Positions 53,254-61,934 of a DNA stretch of 64,000 nucleotides are shown in pieces (position 1 is the first letter of the stretch; each line of letters begins with the position of its first letter). Position numbers and translations under genes: made by a program. The DNA is from Amycolatopsis thermoflava N1165 (lineage in GTDB: Bacteria; Actinomycetota; Actinomycetes; Mycobacteriales; Pseudonocardiaceae). A model generated the notes under the pieces. It did not search any database. It had not been told where the DNA came from and saw only the letters and a program-made list of their open reading frames with translations. Where the stretch lies: positions 1,973,731 through 2,037,730 of the forward strand of contig NZ_KI421511.1 in the NCBI RefSeq assembly GCF_000473265.1, in the 5' to 3' direction.

Positions 53254-53550
53254 ATGGTCACCGAGATCGCGCACATCCGGGTCCGTCCCGGCGCGGAGGC
53301 GGCGTTCGAAGCGGCGGTCGCGGAGGCCGTCCCGCTGTTCCGGGCCGCTGAGGGCTGTCACGGGGTCCGGCTGGTGCGCAGCGTCGAGGTCCCGTCGCTC
53401 TACCGGCTGCTCGTGGAGTGGGAGACGGTCGAGCACCACACCGTGACGTTCCGCGGCTCGGCCGGGTTCGCGCGGTGGCGGGAGCTCGCGGGCCCGCACT
53501 TCGCGGCGCCGCCGGAGGTCGAGCACGTCGCGGACGTGCTGGAGCCGTAG
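53254..53550 (+). CDS. Antibiotic biosynthesis monooxygenase (ABM) domain protein
   Basis: A 98-residue protein, second ABM in the cluster. It starts MVTEIAHIRVRPGAEAAFEA and has EGCHGVRLVRSVEVPSLYRL and ETVEHHTVTFRGSAGFARW. It follows the CitMHS gene by 13 bases and AAGGAG precedes the ATG. Similar function to the ABM protein at 35140 is possible, but their sequences differ considerably. Confidence 0.8.
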   Translation: MVTEIAHIRVRPGAEAAFEAAVAEAVPLFRAAEGCHGVRLVRSVEVPSLYRLLVEWETVEHHTVTFRGSAGFARWRELAGPHFAAPPEVEHVADVLEP

Positions 53551-53586
53551 TCTTGTGCTGACCGTCGCAGGAGGGGGACAACGGTA

Positions 53587-54468
53587 GTGGCGCCGACCGC
53601 ACTCACCCGCCAGATCGCCGCGCGCATCGTGGACTACATCCGGACGGAGCAGGCGCCGCCCGGGACCCGGCTGGTGGAGCGGACGCTCGCCGAGCACCTG
53701 CGGGTGTCCCGGTCCCCCGTCCGCAGCGCGCTGCGGCTGCTCGAGGACGAGGGCGTGGTCGGCGTCGCGGAGCGGGGCGGCTACACGGTGCTGCGGCCGG
53801 TCGAGGAGCTGCCCACGCCGGCGGCCGACGACGACACCGAGGAGCTGTACCTGCGGATCGCGGCCGACCGGCTGGACGGCAAGCTGCCCGACCGGGTCAC
53901 CGAGAACGGGCTCGCCCGCGACTACGGCCTGACCCCCGGGCAGCTGGCCCGCATCCTCCGGCGCATCAACGCGGAGGGCTGGATCGAGCGGCTCCCCGGG
54001 TACGGCTGGGAGTTCCAGCCCATGCTGACCTCCCTGCGGTCCTACGAGGACAGCTACCGGTTCCGGCTGGCGATCGAGCCGACCGCGATTCTGGAACCGG
54101 GCTTCGCCCTGGACCGCAAGGCCGTGGAGGCCGTGCGCGATCAGCAGCAGGAACTCGTCGACGGCCGCATCTGGACGGTCAGCAACGCGGAGCTGTTCGA
54201 CCTCAACAGCACCTTCCACGAGACGATCATGGAGTGCAGCGGCAACACGTTCTTCATCGACGGCCTCCGGAGGGTCGACCGCCTCCGGCGGCTCATCGAG
54301 TACCGCCGGTCACTGGCCCGCGACCGCGCGATCATCCGCTGCCGGGAACACGTCGAGATCGCGGACCTGCTGCTGGCCGGCGAACGGCGCGAGGCCGCGG
54401 ACGCCCTGCGCCACCACCTCGGCACCGTCGGCGCCGAAAAGGTGACCAAGAACCAACCCGGTGGCTAG
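53587..54468 (+). CDS. GntR family regulator with an extra winged-helix domain and FCD
   Basis: A 293-residue regulator. The first winged helix (about 8-70) contains LAEHLRVSRSPVRSALRLLE. A second helix-turn-helix follows (about 95-145: LARDYGLTPGQLARILRRIN), then the FCD ligand domain (about 160-290) with LNSTFHETIMECSGN and REHVEIADLLLAG. The extra winged helix between the two usual parts is uncommon. GTG 53587 follows AGGAGGGGG. Last gene of the rightward arm, so it may regulate either the 49043 unit or the LuxR-driven operon beyond. Confidence 0.85.
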   Translation: MAPTALTRQIAARIVDYIRTEQAPPGTRLVERTLAEHLRVSRSPVRSALRLLEDEGVVGVAERGGYTVLRPVEELPTPAADDDTEELYLRIAADRLDGKLPDRVTENGLARDYGLTPGQLARILRRINAEGWIERLPGYGWEFQPMLTSLRSYEDSYRFRLAIEPTAILEPGFALDRKAVEAVRDQQQELVDGRIWTVSNAELFDLNSTFHETIMECSGNTFFIDGLRRVDRLRRLIEYRRSLARDRAIIRCREHVEIADLLLAGERREAADALRHHLGTVGAEKVTKNQPGG

Positions 54469-54984
54469 CCCTTCAGGCGCGGGAACAGTGCCTGGCAGTT
54501 GTCGCGGTCGGGCGATAATCAACGGTTCTTGACTTGAAGGAGGCGCACAGGGCTGATCCGCAGCCGAGGTCGGCGAAGTGCCAGATTCGCGAGGCGCCCG
54601 ACATGCAGACGCTCGCCGCGGAGTGGAGGCTGCTGCCGTCGGCCTGTCGATCTGACCGTCGCGAGTGGCGACTTCGGGCCAGCCCCTCTCCCGCAGCCGG
54701 CGGGTAGCGCGAGCACCGCGAAGACACGGCACGGACAACGCCGCACGATGGCCCGTCCGCGATCTCCCCGGCCAGGCCCAGGTTCCTTGGTTCGCTCGCC
54801 GCGATCTGCGCCGGCACGGGACCTACCTCCATCTCGCAAGCCCGACGCGCTGCTGCTCGACAACCTGGCGGGGAAGCCCGGCCTCCTCGAACCCGCGCGG
54901 CCTTCCTGGCTGCCGGTGAGCTCGGTTCATCGCGAACCTTCGAGGGTCGGCGGGTCCGTCTTCCACTCCCTTGCGGGGTATTTA
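54469..54984. other. Long intergenic stretch, no gene recognised
   Basis: About 500 bases between the GntR gene and the LuxR promoter. TTGACTTGAAGGAGGCGCAC near 54530 looks like a ribosome site, but no convincing protein follows. Open frames on both strands are arginine- and proline-rich chance frames. It may hold remains of a deleted gene. Confidence 0.4.
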
Positions 54985-55002
54985 CCTCCCCCTCCGGGGA
55001 GG
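54985..55002. promoter_or_regulatory. CCTCCCC-CTCC-GGGGAGG inverted repeat before the LuxR gene
   Basis: A perfect 7-bp inverted repeat with a four-base spacer, 95 bases upstream of the LuxR start. On the other strand it contains CCCCGGAGG, shared with 56247-56264; related ACCCCTT(A/C)GG elements occur at 61781 and 61801. Confidence 0.5.
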
Positions 55003-55097
55003 AACTTTTCACGGCGACGTGTCTCTCGGGCACCCACCGGGTGACAATCGGCCGAACAGAGCAGTGCGCCGCTCTGCACACGAACGAGGAGACGGTT

Positions 55098-56216
55098 GTG
55101 AACAGTGGTGTTCCGTCCGGTCCCGTCCGCGCGGCTCTCGAACCGGCCGACGACGTGGTGCGCCGGTCCCGCGACATCCTGCAGGTGGTGGCAGCAGTGA
55201 CCGGGGAGCCGGTTCTCGCCACCGCCCGCGATCTACCCTCGGCCGAGACCGGGTTGCGCGCGGCGGAGCACATCCTGCTCCGCGAGCTGGCGGCGGGCGG
55301 CGGGAGCGAGCCCACCCGGCTCGCGGCCCTGCTGGCCCAGGTCGGCGGCACTCTGGCGGCGGTACGGGACGGCAGGCTCGCCGTGCGCACCGCCGCGATG
55401 GGCGACCTGCACCAGTGCCTGGCCCGGCTGCGCGGCGCGAGCACGCTGCACGAACTGGCGCAGCAGGTACCGGCCGAACTGCATCGCCTCGGGTACCGGC
55501 GCGCGTTGTTCTCCCGCCTGTCCGGGCCGGCGTGGAGCCCGCGCTCGGCCTACACCCACGACGACCCTCAGCTGGCCGAAGATCTGGTGCGCATCGGCAC
55601 CGCCGTGCCCGGGCAACTCGGCCGCGAACTGCCCGAGACCGAGGTGGTACGCACCCGAACCCCGGTGCTCGTGGACGACGCCCAGCACAACCCACGGGTA
55701 CACCACCGGCTGATCAACCTGGCCCGCACACTGGACTACGTGGTCGCCCCCCTCGTGACCCGGGGCGAGGTGGTCGGCCTGGTGCACGCGGACCAGCATG
55801 TGGAACACGACCACGTCGACGAGTTCGACCTGCGCCTGCTCGGCCTGTTCGCCGAAGGCCTGGGCTGCGTGTTCGAGCGGGTCGTGTTCGCCGAGCAGCT
55901 GCGGCTGATGCGGGAGCGGATGCGGGAGGTCGACGACCTGCTCGACGGGTACCCGGTCGCGCCCCAGCCGCAGCGGCCACGTCCGGTGGATCCGCTCGAG
56001 AAGTACGAGGGCCCCTTCGCCGAGCTGACCCGCCGGGAACTGGACGTCCTGCGCCACCTGGTGCTCGGCGAGAGCAACAGCCAGATCGCGGCCGCGCTGT
56101 TCGTCTCCCCCGGCACGGTGAAGACGCACGTCAAGAACGTGCTGCGCAAGCTCGGCGTCTCCAACCGGGCCGAGGCGACCGCGCGCTACCACGAGCTGAT
56201 GCAGCGGCACCGGTAA
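55098..56216 (+). CDS. LuxR family regulator with GAF domain
   Basis: A 372-residue regulator. The N-terminal third is helical; residues about 125-275 form a GAF domain with LHRLGYRRALFSRLSG, then LDYVVAPLVTRGEVVGLVHA. The C-terminal helix-turn-helix (about 310-365) begins LTRRELDVLRHLVLGESNSQ and has SPGTVKTHVKNVLRKLGVSN. The GTG at 55098 with GAGGAG upstream is the likely start. It is directly upstream of the P450 operon and probably activates it on binding the substrate; boxes at 54985, 56247 and 61801 may be its sites. Confidence 0.88.
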   Translation: MNSGVPSGPVRAALEPADDVVRRSRDILQVVAAVTGEPVLATARDLPSAETGLRAAEHILLRELAAGGGSEPTRLAALLAQVGGTLAAVRDGRLAVRTAAMGDLHQCLARLRGASTLHELAQQVPAELHRLGYRRALFSRLSGPAWSPRSAYTHDDPQLAEDLVRIGTAVPGQLGRELPETEVVRTRTPVLVDDAQHNPRVHHRLINLARTLDYVVAPLVTRGEVVGLVHADQHVEHDHVDEFDLRLLGLFAEGLGCVFERVVFAEQLRLMRERMREVDDLLDGYPVAPQPQRPRPVDPLEKYEGPFAELTRRELDVLRHLVLGESNSQIAAALFVSPGTVKTHVKNVLRKLGVSNRAEATARYHELMQRHR

Positions 56217-56246
56217 GCACGACGGGGAGAGAACCGGGAGAGAAAT

Positions 56247-56264
56247 CTCTTCCTCCGGGGTGAT
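56247..56264. promoter_or_regulatory. CCTCCGGGG box before the P450 gene
   Basis: TCTTCCTCCGGGGTGATG lies 73-90 bases upstream of the P450 ATG. Its core CCTCCGGGG is shared with 54985-55002. An AGAGA-AA-TCTCT inverted repeat is just upstream (56239-56250). Candidate LuxR activator site. Confidence 0.45.
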
Positions 56265-56336
56265 GCACGACACGTCGCACTGGCCCAAAGATTGGACCGA
56301 ACGCGCAACGATGCCGTCTTCCCCGGAGGAACTCAC

Positions 56337-57662
56337 ATGACCACTACGCCCGAACTGTCCACGCGCCCGATCCCGGACGAGATCGCGAGGCAGGTCGTGC
56401 TGCCGGAGGGCCACCGCCACGACGGGCCGCTGTTCGAGGCCTACCGCTGGCTGCGGGAGAACAACCCGCTGGGCCAGGTGAAGGTCGAGGGTTACGACCC
56501 GGTCTGGCTGGTGACCAAGCACGCCGACATCATGGAGATCGAGCGCCAGCCGCACGTGTTCACCAGCGGCGGTGGTGACGAACCCGGCTCGCACAACCCG
56601 ATCCTGCAGAACCAGGCCGGCGACGCCTTCACCAAGCAGCTCACCGGCGGCAGCCTGCGCATCCTCGACACGCTCACCTACCTGGACCCGCCCGAGCACA
56701 CCGAGATCAAGGACATCGCCAACGACTGGTTCCGCCCCGCGAACCTGAAGAAGTGGGAGGACCGGATCCGGGCACTGGCGAAGGAAGCCATCGCCAAGTA
56801 CCTGCGCAGCGGCGCCAACGACATCGACTTCGTCCAGGAGTTCGCCCTCTACTACCCGCTGCACGTGATCATGAGCCTGTTCGGCGTCCCGGAAGAGGAC
56901 GAGCCGCGCATGATGACGCTGACGCAGGAGTTCTTCGGCACCGCAGACCCGGACGCGCAGCGCGAGGACGTCGAGCCGCTGACCCCGGAGGCCGCGGCGC
57001 AGCAGTGGTCGGCCGCCATCCAGGACTTCTACGCCTACTTCGACAAGCTGGTCGAGGACCGGCGGGCGATTCCGCGCGACGACCTGGCGACGATCATCGC
57101 GCGGGCGAAGGACGGCAACGGTGAGTACTACCGCAAGGAGTTCGCCTACGGCTGGTTCATCGCGATCGCGACCGCGGGCCACGACACCACGTCGAGCACG
57201 ATGGCCGGCACGATCGAGGCGCTGGCCCAGTTCCCCGACCAGCTCGCGCAGGTGCAGGCCAACCCCGCCCTGATTCCGGACCTGGTCAACGAGGGCCTGC
57301 GGTGGGTCTCGCCGGTCAAGCAGTTCACCCGTCAGGCCACGCAGGACTACGTGCTGCGCGGGCAGCAGATCCGCACCGGCGACCGGTTCATGCTGCTCTA
57401 CCAGTCGGCCAACCGGGATGCCGACGTGTTCGACGAGCCGGACACCTTCCGCCTGGACCGCAAGCCCAACAAGCACATCGCCTTCGGCTACGGCCCGCAC
57501 ATGTGCATCGGCCAGCACCTGGCCAAGCTCGAGCTGCGGATCATGTTCGAGGAGCTGCTGCCGCTGATCAACAGCGTTCAGGTGACCGGCGAGCGCAAGT
57601 CGGTGGTGACCAACTTCGTCGGGGGGCTGAAGAAACTGCCCGTGCGCCTGGAGCTCAAGTGA
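56337..57662 (+). CDS. Cytochrome P450, CYP108 (P450terp)-like
   Basis: A 441-residue soluble P450. It has the I-helix motif AGHDTTSS near residue 280, ExxR in NEGLRW, and the heme loop [17 protein letters not shown] with the cysteine near residue 389. The N-terminal segments [18 protein letters not shown] and [19 protein letters not shown] and the C-terminal [14 protein letters not shown] closely match what I recall of CYP108A1, which hydroxylates the ring methyl group of alpha-terpineol. ATG 56337 follows GGAGGA. First gene of the P450-reductase-ferredoxin-ADH-ALDH operon. Confidence 0.9.
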   Translation: MTTTPELSTRPIPDEIARQVVLPEGHRHDGPLFEAYRWLRENNPLGQVKVEGYDPVWLVTKHADIMEIERQPHVFTSGGGDEPGSHNPILQNQAGDAFTKQLTGGSLRILDTLTYLDPPEHTEIKDIANDWFRPANLKKWEDRIRALAKEAIAKYLRSGANDIDFVQEFALYYPLHVIMSLFGVPEEDEPRMMTLTQEFFGTADPDAQREDVEPLTPEAAAQQWSAAIQDFYAYFDKLVEDRRAIPRDDLATIIARAKDGNGEYYRKEFAYGWFIAIATAGHDTTSSTMAGTIEALAQFPDQLAQVQANPALIPDLVNEGLRWVSPVKQFTRQATQDYVLRGQQIRTGDRFMLLYQSANRDADVFDEPDTFRLDRKPNKHIAFGYGPHMCIGQHLAKLELRIMFEELLPLINSVQVTGERKSVVTNFVGGLKKLPVRLELK

Positions 57663-58876
57663 GCCGCGTTCTGATTGTCGGCGCCGGTCACGCCGGCGCC
57701 ACCCTGGCCGGCCTGCTGCGGCAGGCCGGCCACCGGGGCCCGGTCGAACTCTTCGGAGACGAGGTGGACCTGCCCTACCACCGGCCGCCGCTGTCCAAGA
57801 AGTTCACCGGCGGCGAGCTGGAGCAGTGGCTGCGGCCGCCGGAGTTCTACCGGGAACAAGACATTACGGTCCGGCTCGGCGAGCCCGTCACCACGATCGA
57901 CCGGGACGGGTGCCGGGTGCGGACCGGCTCGGGCGAGTTCCACCGCTACGACCACCTCGTCCTGGCGACCGGAGCCGAGCCACGGGCCCTGCCCGTGCCC
58001 GGCGCGGATCTCGCCGGTGTGGTGTCGCTGCGGACACTGGCCGACGCCCGGATGTTGCGCACCTGCATCGACGAGCGGCGCAGCCTGGTCATCGTCGGTG
58101 GCGGCTACATCGGGCTCGAAGTCGCCGCGGTCGCCCGGTCTTGTGGCGTCGAGGTCACGGTCGTCGAGCGCGAAGACCGGGTGCTGGCCCGCGTCGCCAG
58201 CCCGCGGCTGTCGGAGATCCTGGCCGCCCACCACCGGGAGCAGGGCACGCGGATCGTCACCGGGGCCGAGGTCACTCGCATCGACGGCGCAGGCGGGCGG
58301 GCGCGGGCGGTCGTGCTCGGGGACGGAACAACGATCCCCTCCGAGGCGGTGCTGGTCGGTGTCGGCGCGGTGCCCCGCGACCGGCTGGCCGCGGACGCGG
58401 GACTGCTGTGCGCGCAGGGCGTCGTCGTCGACGAGCACGCCCGCACCAGCGACCCGCGGATCCTCGCGATCGGCGACGTCACCCGGCGGCCCCTGGCCTC
58501 CGGCGCGCTGGTCCGGCTGGAAAGCATCCCGAGCGCCACCGAACAGGCCAGGCAGGCGGTCGCCACCATCACCGGTGCGGCACCGGTGGCGGCCGAGGTG
58601 CCGTGGTTCTGGTCCGATCAGTTCGACCTCAAACTCAAGATCGCCGGCCTCGTCCCGGCCACACCGAGCACGGTGCTGCGCGGCGATCCCGCGACCGGCC
58701 GTTTCGCGCTGTTCCACCACCATGGCGGCACCGTCACCGCCGTCGAATCCGCCAACTCACCCGGCGAGTTCATGGCGGGCAAGAAGTTCATCGCCTCACG
58801 TGCGCGCATCGATCCGGACCGGCTGGCCGACGCCTCGGTCCCGCTGCGCGACGTCGTCCACCAGTACGGAGCCTGA
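57659..58876 (+). CDS. FAD-dependent ferredoxin reductase of the P450 system
   Basis: A 405-residue NAD(P)H:ferredoxin reductase of the putidaredoxin reductase type. The FAD motif GAGHAG is at residue 8, YHRPPLSKK follows, the NAD(P) motif [10 protein letters not shown] lies near residue 143 and the second FAD block GDVTRRP near 275. The GTG at 57659 overlaps the P450 stop (GTGA). It passes electrons through the 2Fe-2S ferredoxin encoded next to the CYP108-like protein, a complete class I P450 system. Confidence 0.92.
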   Translation: MSRVLIVGAGHAGATLAGLLRQAGHRGPVELFGDEVDLPYHRPPLSKKFTGGELEQWLRPPEFYREQDITVRLGEPVTTIDRDGCRVRTGSGEFHRYDHLVLATGAEPRALPVPGADLAGVVSLRTLADARMLRTCIDERRSLVIVGGGYIGLEVAAVARSCGVEVTVVEREDRVLARVASPRLSEILAAHHREQGTRIVTGAEVTRIDGAGGRARAVVLGDGTTIPSEAVLVGVGAVPRDRLAADAGLLCAQGVVVDEHARTSDPRILAIGDVTRRPLASGALVRLESIPSATEQARQAVATITGAAPVAAEVPWFWSDQFDLKLKIAGLVPATPSTVLRGDPATGRFALFHHHGGTVTAVESANSPGEFMAGKKFIASRARIDPDRLADASVPLRDVVHQYGA

Positions 58877-58878
58877 CA

Positions 58879-59196
58879 ATGCCCAAGGTCACCTACGCGC
58901 TGCCCGACGGAACCACGCACACCCTCGACGTCCCGTGTGGACAGAGCGTCATGGACGGTTCCGTGCGCAACAACCTGCCCGGCATCGTCGCCGAGTGCGG
59001 CGGCAGCTGCTCGTGCGCCACCTGCCACGTCTTCGTCGACGAAGGCGGCGCGTGCTTCGACGAGCCCACCGACGAGGAGCGTGAGCTGCTCGAATACGCC
59101 GAAGGCGCGCGCCCCGACTCCCGCCTGTCGTGCCAGCTGATCCTCAGCGACGCCTGCGAGCACGTGCGCGTCACTGTCCCCGACACCAACGGCTGA
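58879..59196 (+). CDS. 2Fe-2S ferredoxin (putidaredoxin/terpredoxin type)
   Basis: A 105-residue ferredoxin. The cluster ligands are C40, C46 and C49 (with an extra C44 between) in ECGGSCSCATCH, and C85 in RLSCQLIL. Spacing C-x5-C-x2-C-x35-C is that of putidaredoxin and terpredoxin. It starts two bases after the reductase stop. It shuttles single electrons from the reductase to the P450. Confidence 0.93.
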   Translation: MPKVTYALPDGTTHTLDVPCGQSVMDGSVRNNLPGIVAECGGSCSCATCHVFVDEGGACFDEPTDEERELLEYAEGARPDSRLSCQLILSDACEHVRVTVPDTNG

Positions 59197-59231
59197 TTCC
59201 CTCCCTCCCCCACGGACAAAGGAGTCCTCGC

Positions 59232-60341
59232 ATGGACATCACCGCCGCGGTGGCCACCGAGATCGGTGGCACCTTCGAGCTGCAACGACTCACCCTGGCC
59301 GATCCCGCACCCGGCGAGGTCGTCGTCGAGATCGCCGGCGTCGGCCTGTGCCACACCGACCTGGCCGCCAAGGACGGCCATCTGCCCTTCCCACTGCCCG
59401 GCGTCTTCGGTCACGAGGGCAGCGGAGTGGTCACCGCGGTCGGCGACGGCGTCACGAAGGTCGCCGTCGGCGACAAGGTGGTGCTCAGTTTCGACAGCTG
59501 CGGCGAGTGCCGCGAGTGCCGCCGCGACGAGCCCGCCTACTGCCAGAACTTCATGGCCTATAACTTCGGTGGCGCCCGGCAGGACGGCACCAGCCCGCTG
59601 ACCCGCGAGGGCGAGCCGGTCGGCTCGGCGTTCTTCGGGCAGTCCTCCTTCGCCACCCACGCCCTGGCCCGGGAACGCAACGTGGTGAAGGTGCCCGACG
59701 ACTCGCCGCTGGCGGTGCTCGGCCCGCTCGGCTGCGGGGTGCAGACCGGCGCGGGCGCGGTGCTCAACTCACTGGACTGTCAGCCGGGTGAGTCGCTGCT
59801 CGTGCTGGGTGGCGGTTCGGTCGGGCTCTCGGCGGTGCTGGCCGGTGTGGTGCGGGAGTTGAGCCGGATCATCGTCGTCGAGCCGCACGCCGCGCGCCGG
59901 GACCTCGCGTTGTCGCTGGGCGCCACGGACGTGATCGACCCGGCGGACGGGCCGCTGCCCGAGCATGTGCGGGCGATCGTGCCCGACGGGGTGGACCACG
60001 CGATCGACACGACCGGGATCGCCGCCGTCCTGCAGGACGCCATGCTCGCGCTGGCCCACCGCGCGAAGGTCGGGATCATCGGGGTGCCCGCCGATCCCGA
60101 GGCCGCGCTCGCGCTGAACCTCATCCAGGCGCAGGTGCTGGGTGTGCGGGTGATGGGCATCGTCGAGGGCGACAGCGACCCCGACGTGTTCGTCCCGCAG
60201 CTGCTCCAGCTGCACCGCAGCGGGCGTTTTCCGTTCGACAAGCTTGTCACCACCATGCCGTTCAACCGGATCAACGAAGCCGTCGCCGCCCAGCACCGGG
60301 GCGACGCGGTCAAGATCGTGCTCGTGCCCGAGGAGTCCTGA
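59232..60341 (+). CDS. Zinc-dependent alcohol dehydrogenase
   Basis: A 369-residue medium-chain dehydrogenase. Catalytic zinc ligands are in GLCHTDLAAKDG and FGHEGSGVV; the structural zinc is held by the four cysteines of CGECRECRRDEPAYC. The nucleotide motif is GGGSVGLSAV. It resembles aryl/benzyl and terpenoid alcohol dehydrogenases. Placed after the ferredoxin gene, it likely oxidises the primary alcohol made by the P450. GGAGTCCTCG precedes the ATG. Confidence 0.9.
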   Translation: MDITAAVATEIGGTFELQRLTLADPAPGEVVVEIAGVGLCHTDLAAKDGHLPFPLPGVFGHEGSGVVTAVGDGVTKVAVGDKVVLSFDSCGECRECRRDEPAYCQNFMAYNFGGARQDGTSPLTREGEPVGSAFFGQSSFATHALARERNVVKVPDDSPLAVLGPLGCGVQTGAGAVLNSLDCQPGESLLVLGGGSVGLSAVLAGVVRELSRIIVVEPHAARRDLALSLGATDVIDPADGPLPEHVRAIVPDGVDHAIDTTGIAAVLQDAMLALAHRAKVGIIGVPADPEAALALNLIQAQVLGVRVMGIVEGDSDPDVFVPQLLQLHRSGRFPFDKLVTTMPFNRINEAVAAQHRGDAVKIVLVPEES

Positions 60342-61795
60342 TGACCATCGACTACGACCGGCTCTACCTCGCCGGCAACTGGACCGCGCCTGTGACGCGG
60401 CAGCGCATCGACGTGCACTCGGCCGGCACCGAAGAGCTGATCGGCAGTGTTCCCGAAGCCGCTGAGTCCGACGTCGACGACGCCGTGGCCGCGGCGCGCC
60501 GCGCGTTCGACGATCCGGCGGGCTGGTCCCGCTGGGAGCCGCGGCGGCGCGCCGAGGTGCTCGAACGGTTCGCCGTCGCGCTGGAAAAGCGCGTCGGGGA
60601 GACCGCCCGGCGGGTGACGATCCAGAACGGCATGCCGCTCTCACTGGCACAGCAGTTCGAAGGCGGGTTCCCGCCGGTGCTGCTGCGGTACTTCGCCGGG
60701 CTGGTCACCCAGAACCCACAGGAGGAGACCCGGCCGGGCATGCTCGGCGGCAGCTCGCGCGTCATCCGGGAGCCGATCGGAGTCGTCGCGGCGGTCGTGC
60801 CGTGGAACGTGCCGCAGGCGATCACGTTCCTCAAACTGGCGCCCGCGCTGGCCGCGGGGTGCACCGTGGTGCTCAAGCCCGCACCGGAGACGGTGCTGGA
60901 CGCGATGCTGATGGCCGAGGCCGCGGCGGAGGCCGGGCTTCCCGAGGGCGTGCTCAGCGTGGTCCCGGGCGGCCGTGAGCTGGGCGCCTACCTGATCGCG
61001 CACCCGGGCGTGGACAAGGTGTCGTTCACCGGCTCCACCGCGGCGGGACGGTCGATCGCCGAGACCTGCGGGCGCCTGCTGCGGCCGGTGACGCTGGAAC
61101 TGGGCGGCAAGTCCGCCGCGATCGTCCTCGACGACGCGAACCTCGCCGAAACCATCGAGAGCTTCTTCGCGGCCACGCTGCTGAACAACGGCCAGATCTG
61201 CTGGCTCGGCACCCGCGTGCTGGCTCCGCGGTCGCGCTACGGCGAGGTCGTGGACACCATCACCGACCTGGCCCGCTCGCTCGCGGTCGGGGACCCACTC
61301 GACGAGGACACCCAGGTCGGGCCGCTGGTGTCCGCCCGCCAGCGGGACCGGGTCGAGTCCTACATCGCCAAGGGGCTCGATGAGGGTGCGCGCCTGACCG
61401 CGGGCGGCGGGCGGCCGTCCGGGCTCGACCGCGGCTGGTTCGTGGAGCCCACGGTGTTCGCGGACGTGGACAACCGGCACACGATCGCCCAGGAGGAGAT
61501 CTTCGGCCCGGTGCTGTCGGTGATCCCCTACACCGATGAGGACGAGGCGGTGGCGATCGCCAACGCCAGCGAGTACGGGCTGGGCGGCAGCGTATGGACG
61601 ACCGACCCCGGCCGCGGCGAATCCGTCGCCCGGCGGGTGGCGTCGGGAACGATCGGTATCAACGCCTACGCCAACGACCCGACCGCGCCCTTCGGCGGCA
61701 TCAAGTCCAGCGGCATCGGACGGGAGCTGGGGCCCGAGGGCCTGCACTCCTACCAGGTGTTCAAGACCATCTACCTGGACCCTCCGAAGGGGTAG
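60341..61795 (+). CDS. Aldehyde dehydrogenase
   Basis: A 484-residue aldehyde dehydrogenase with FTGSTAAGRSI, ELGGKSAAIVL and the catalytic cysteine in NNGQICWLG. ATG overlaps the ADH stop by one base, so it completes a P450-ADH-ALDH chain that turns a methyl group into a carboxylate. The stop overlaps the first of two boxes that probably control the next unit. Confidence 0.92.
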   Translation: MTIDYDRLYLAGNWTAPVTRQRIDVHSAGTEELIGSVPEAAESDVDDAVAAARRAFDDPAGWSRWEPRRRAEVLERFAVALEKRVGETARRVTIQNGMPLSLAQQFEGGFPPVLLRYFAGLVTQNPQEETRPGMLGGSSRVIREPIGVVAAVVPWNVPQAITFLKLAPALAAGCTVVLKPAPETVLDAMLMAEAAAEAGLPEGVLSVVPGGRELGAYLIAHPGVDKVSFTGSTAAGRSIAETCGRLLRPVTLELGGKSAAIVLDDANLAETIESFFAATLLNNGQICWLGTRVLAPRSRYGEVVDTITDLARSLAVGDPLDEDTQVGPLVSARQRDRVESYIAKGLDEGARLTAGGGRPSGLDRGWFVEPTVFADVDNRHTIAQEEIFGPVLSVIPYTDEDEAVAIANASEYGLGGSVWTTDPGRGESVARRVASGTIGINAYANDPTAPFGGIKSSGIGRELGPEGLHSYQVFKTIYLDPPKG

Positions 61796-61819
61796 GCGAC
61801 CTCTCCCCTAAGGGGTAAA
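61781..61819. promoter_or_regulatory. Two GGGGTA boxes upstream of the hydrolase operon
   Basis: CCTCCGAAGGGGTAGG (61781-61796) and CTCTCCCCTAAGGGGTAAA (61801-61819) are tandem copies 20 bases apart, about two turns of DNA. The second contains the palindrome CCCCT-A-AGGGG. They end 14 bases before a -35 element, a fitting place for the LuxR activator. Confidence 0.5.
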
Positions 61820-61833
61820 CGGCGGCGGCACCC

Positions 61834-61862
61834 TTGATAACGCTCGTTCACAGACCTAGATT
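61834..61862 (+). promoter_or_regulatory. Candidate sigma-70-type promoter
   Basis: TTGATA, exactly 17 bases, TAGATT. It gives a start around 61870, about 65 bases before the hydrolase ATG. Its position next to the two GGGGTA boxes suggests activator-dependent transcription of a second unit. Confidence 0.55.
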
Positions 61863-61934
61863 CGGGACAACGCGAGCGCGCCACGGGTGCCGCCGCCGTG
61901 TTCTTCTCACACTTCGAAAGGATCTCGGGTCACC

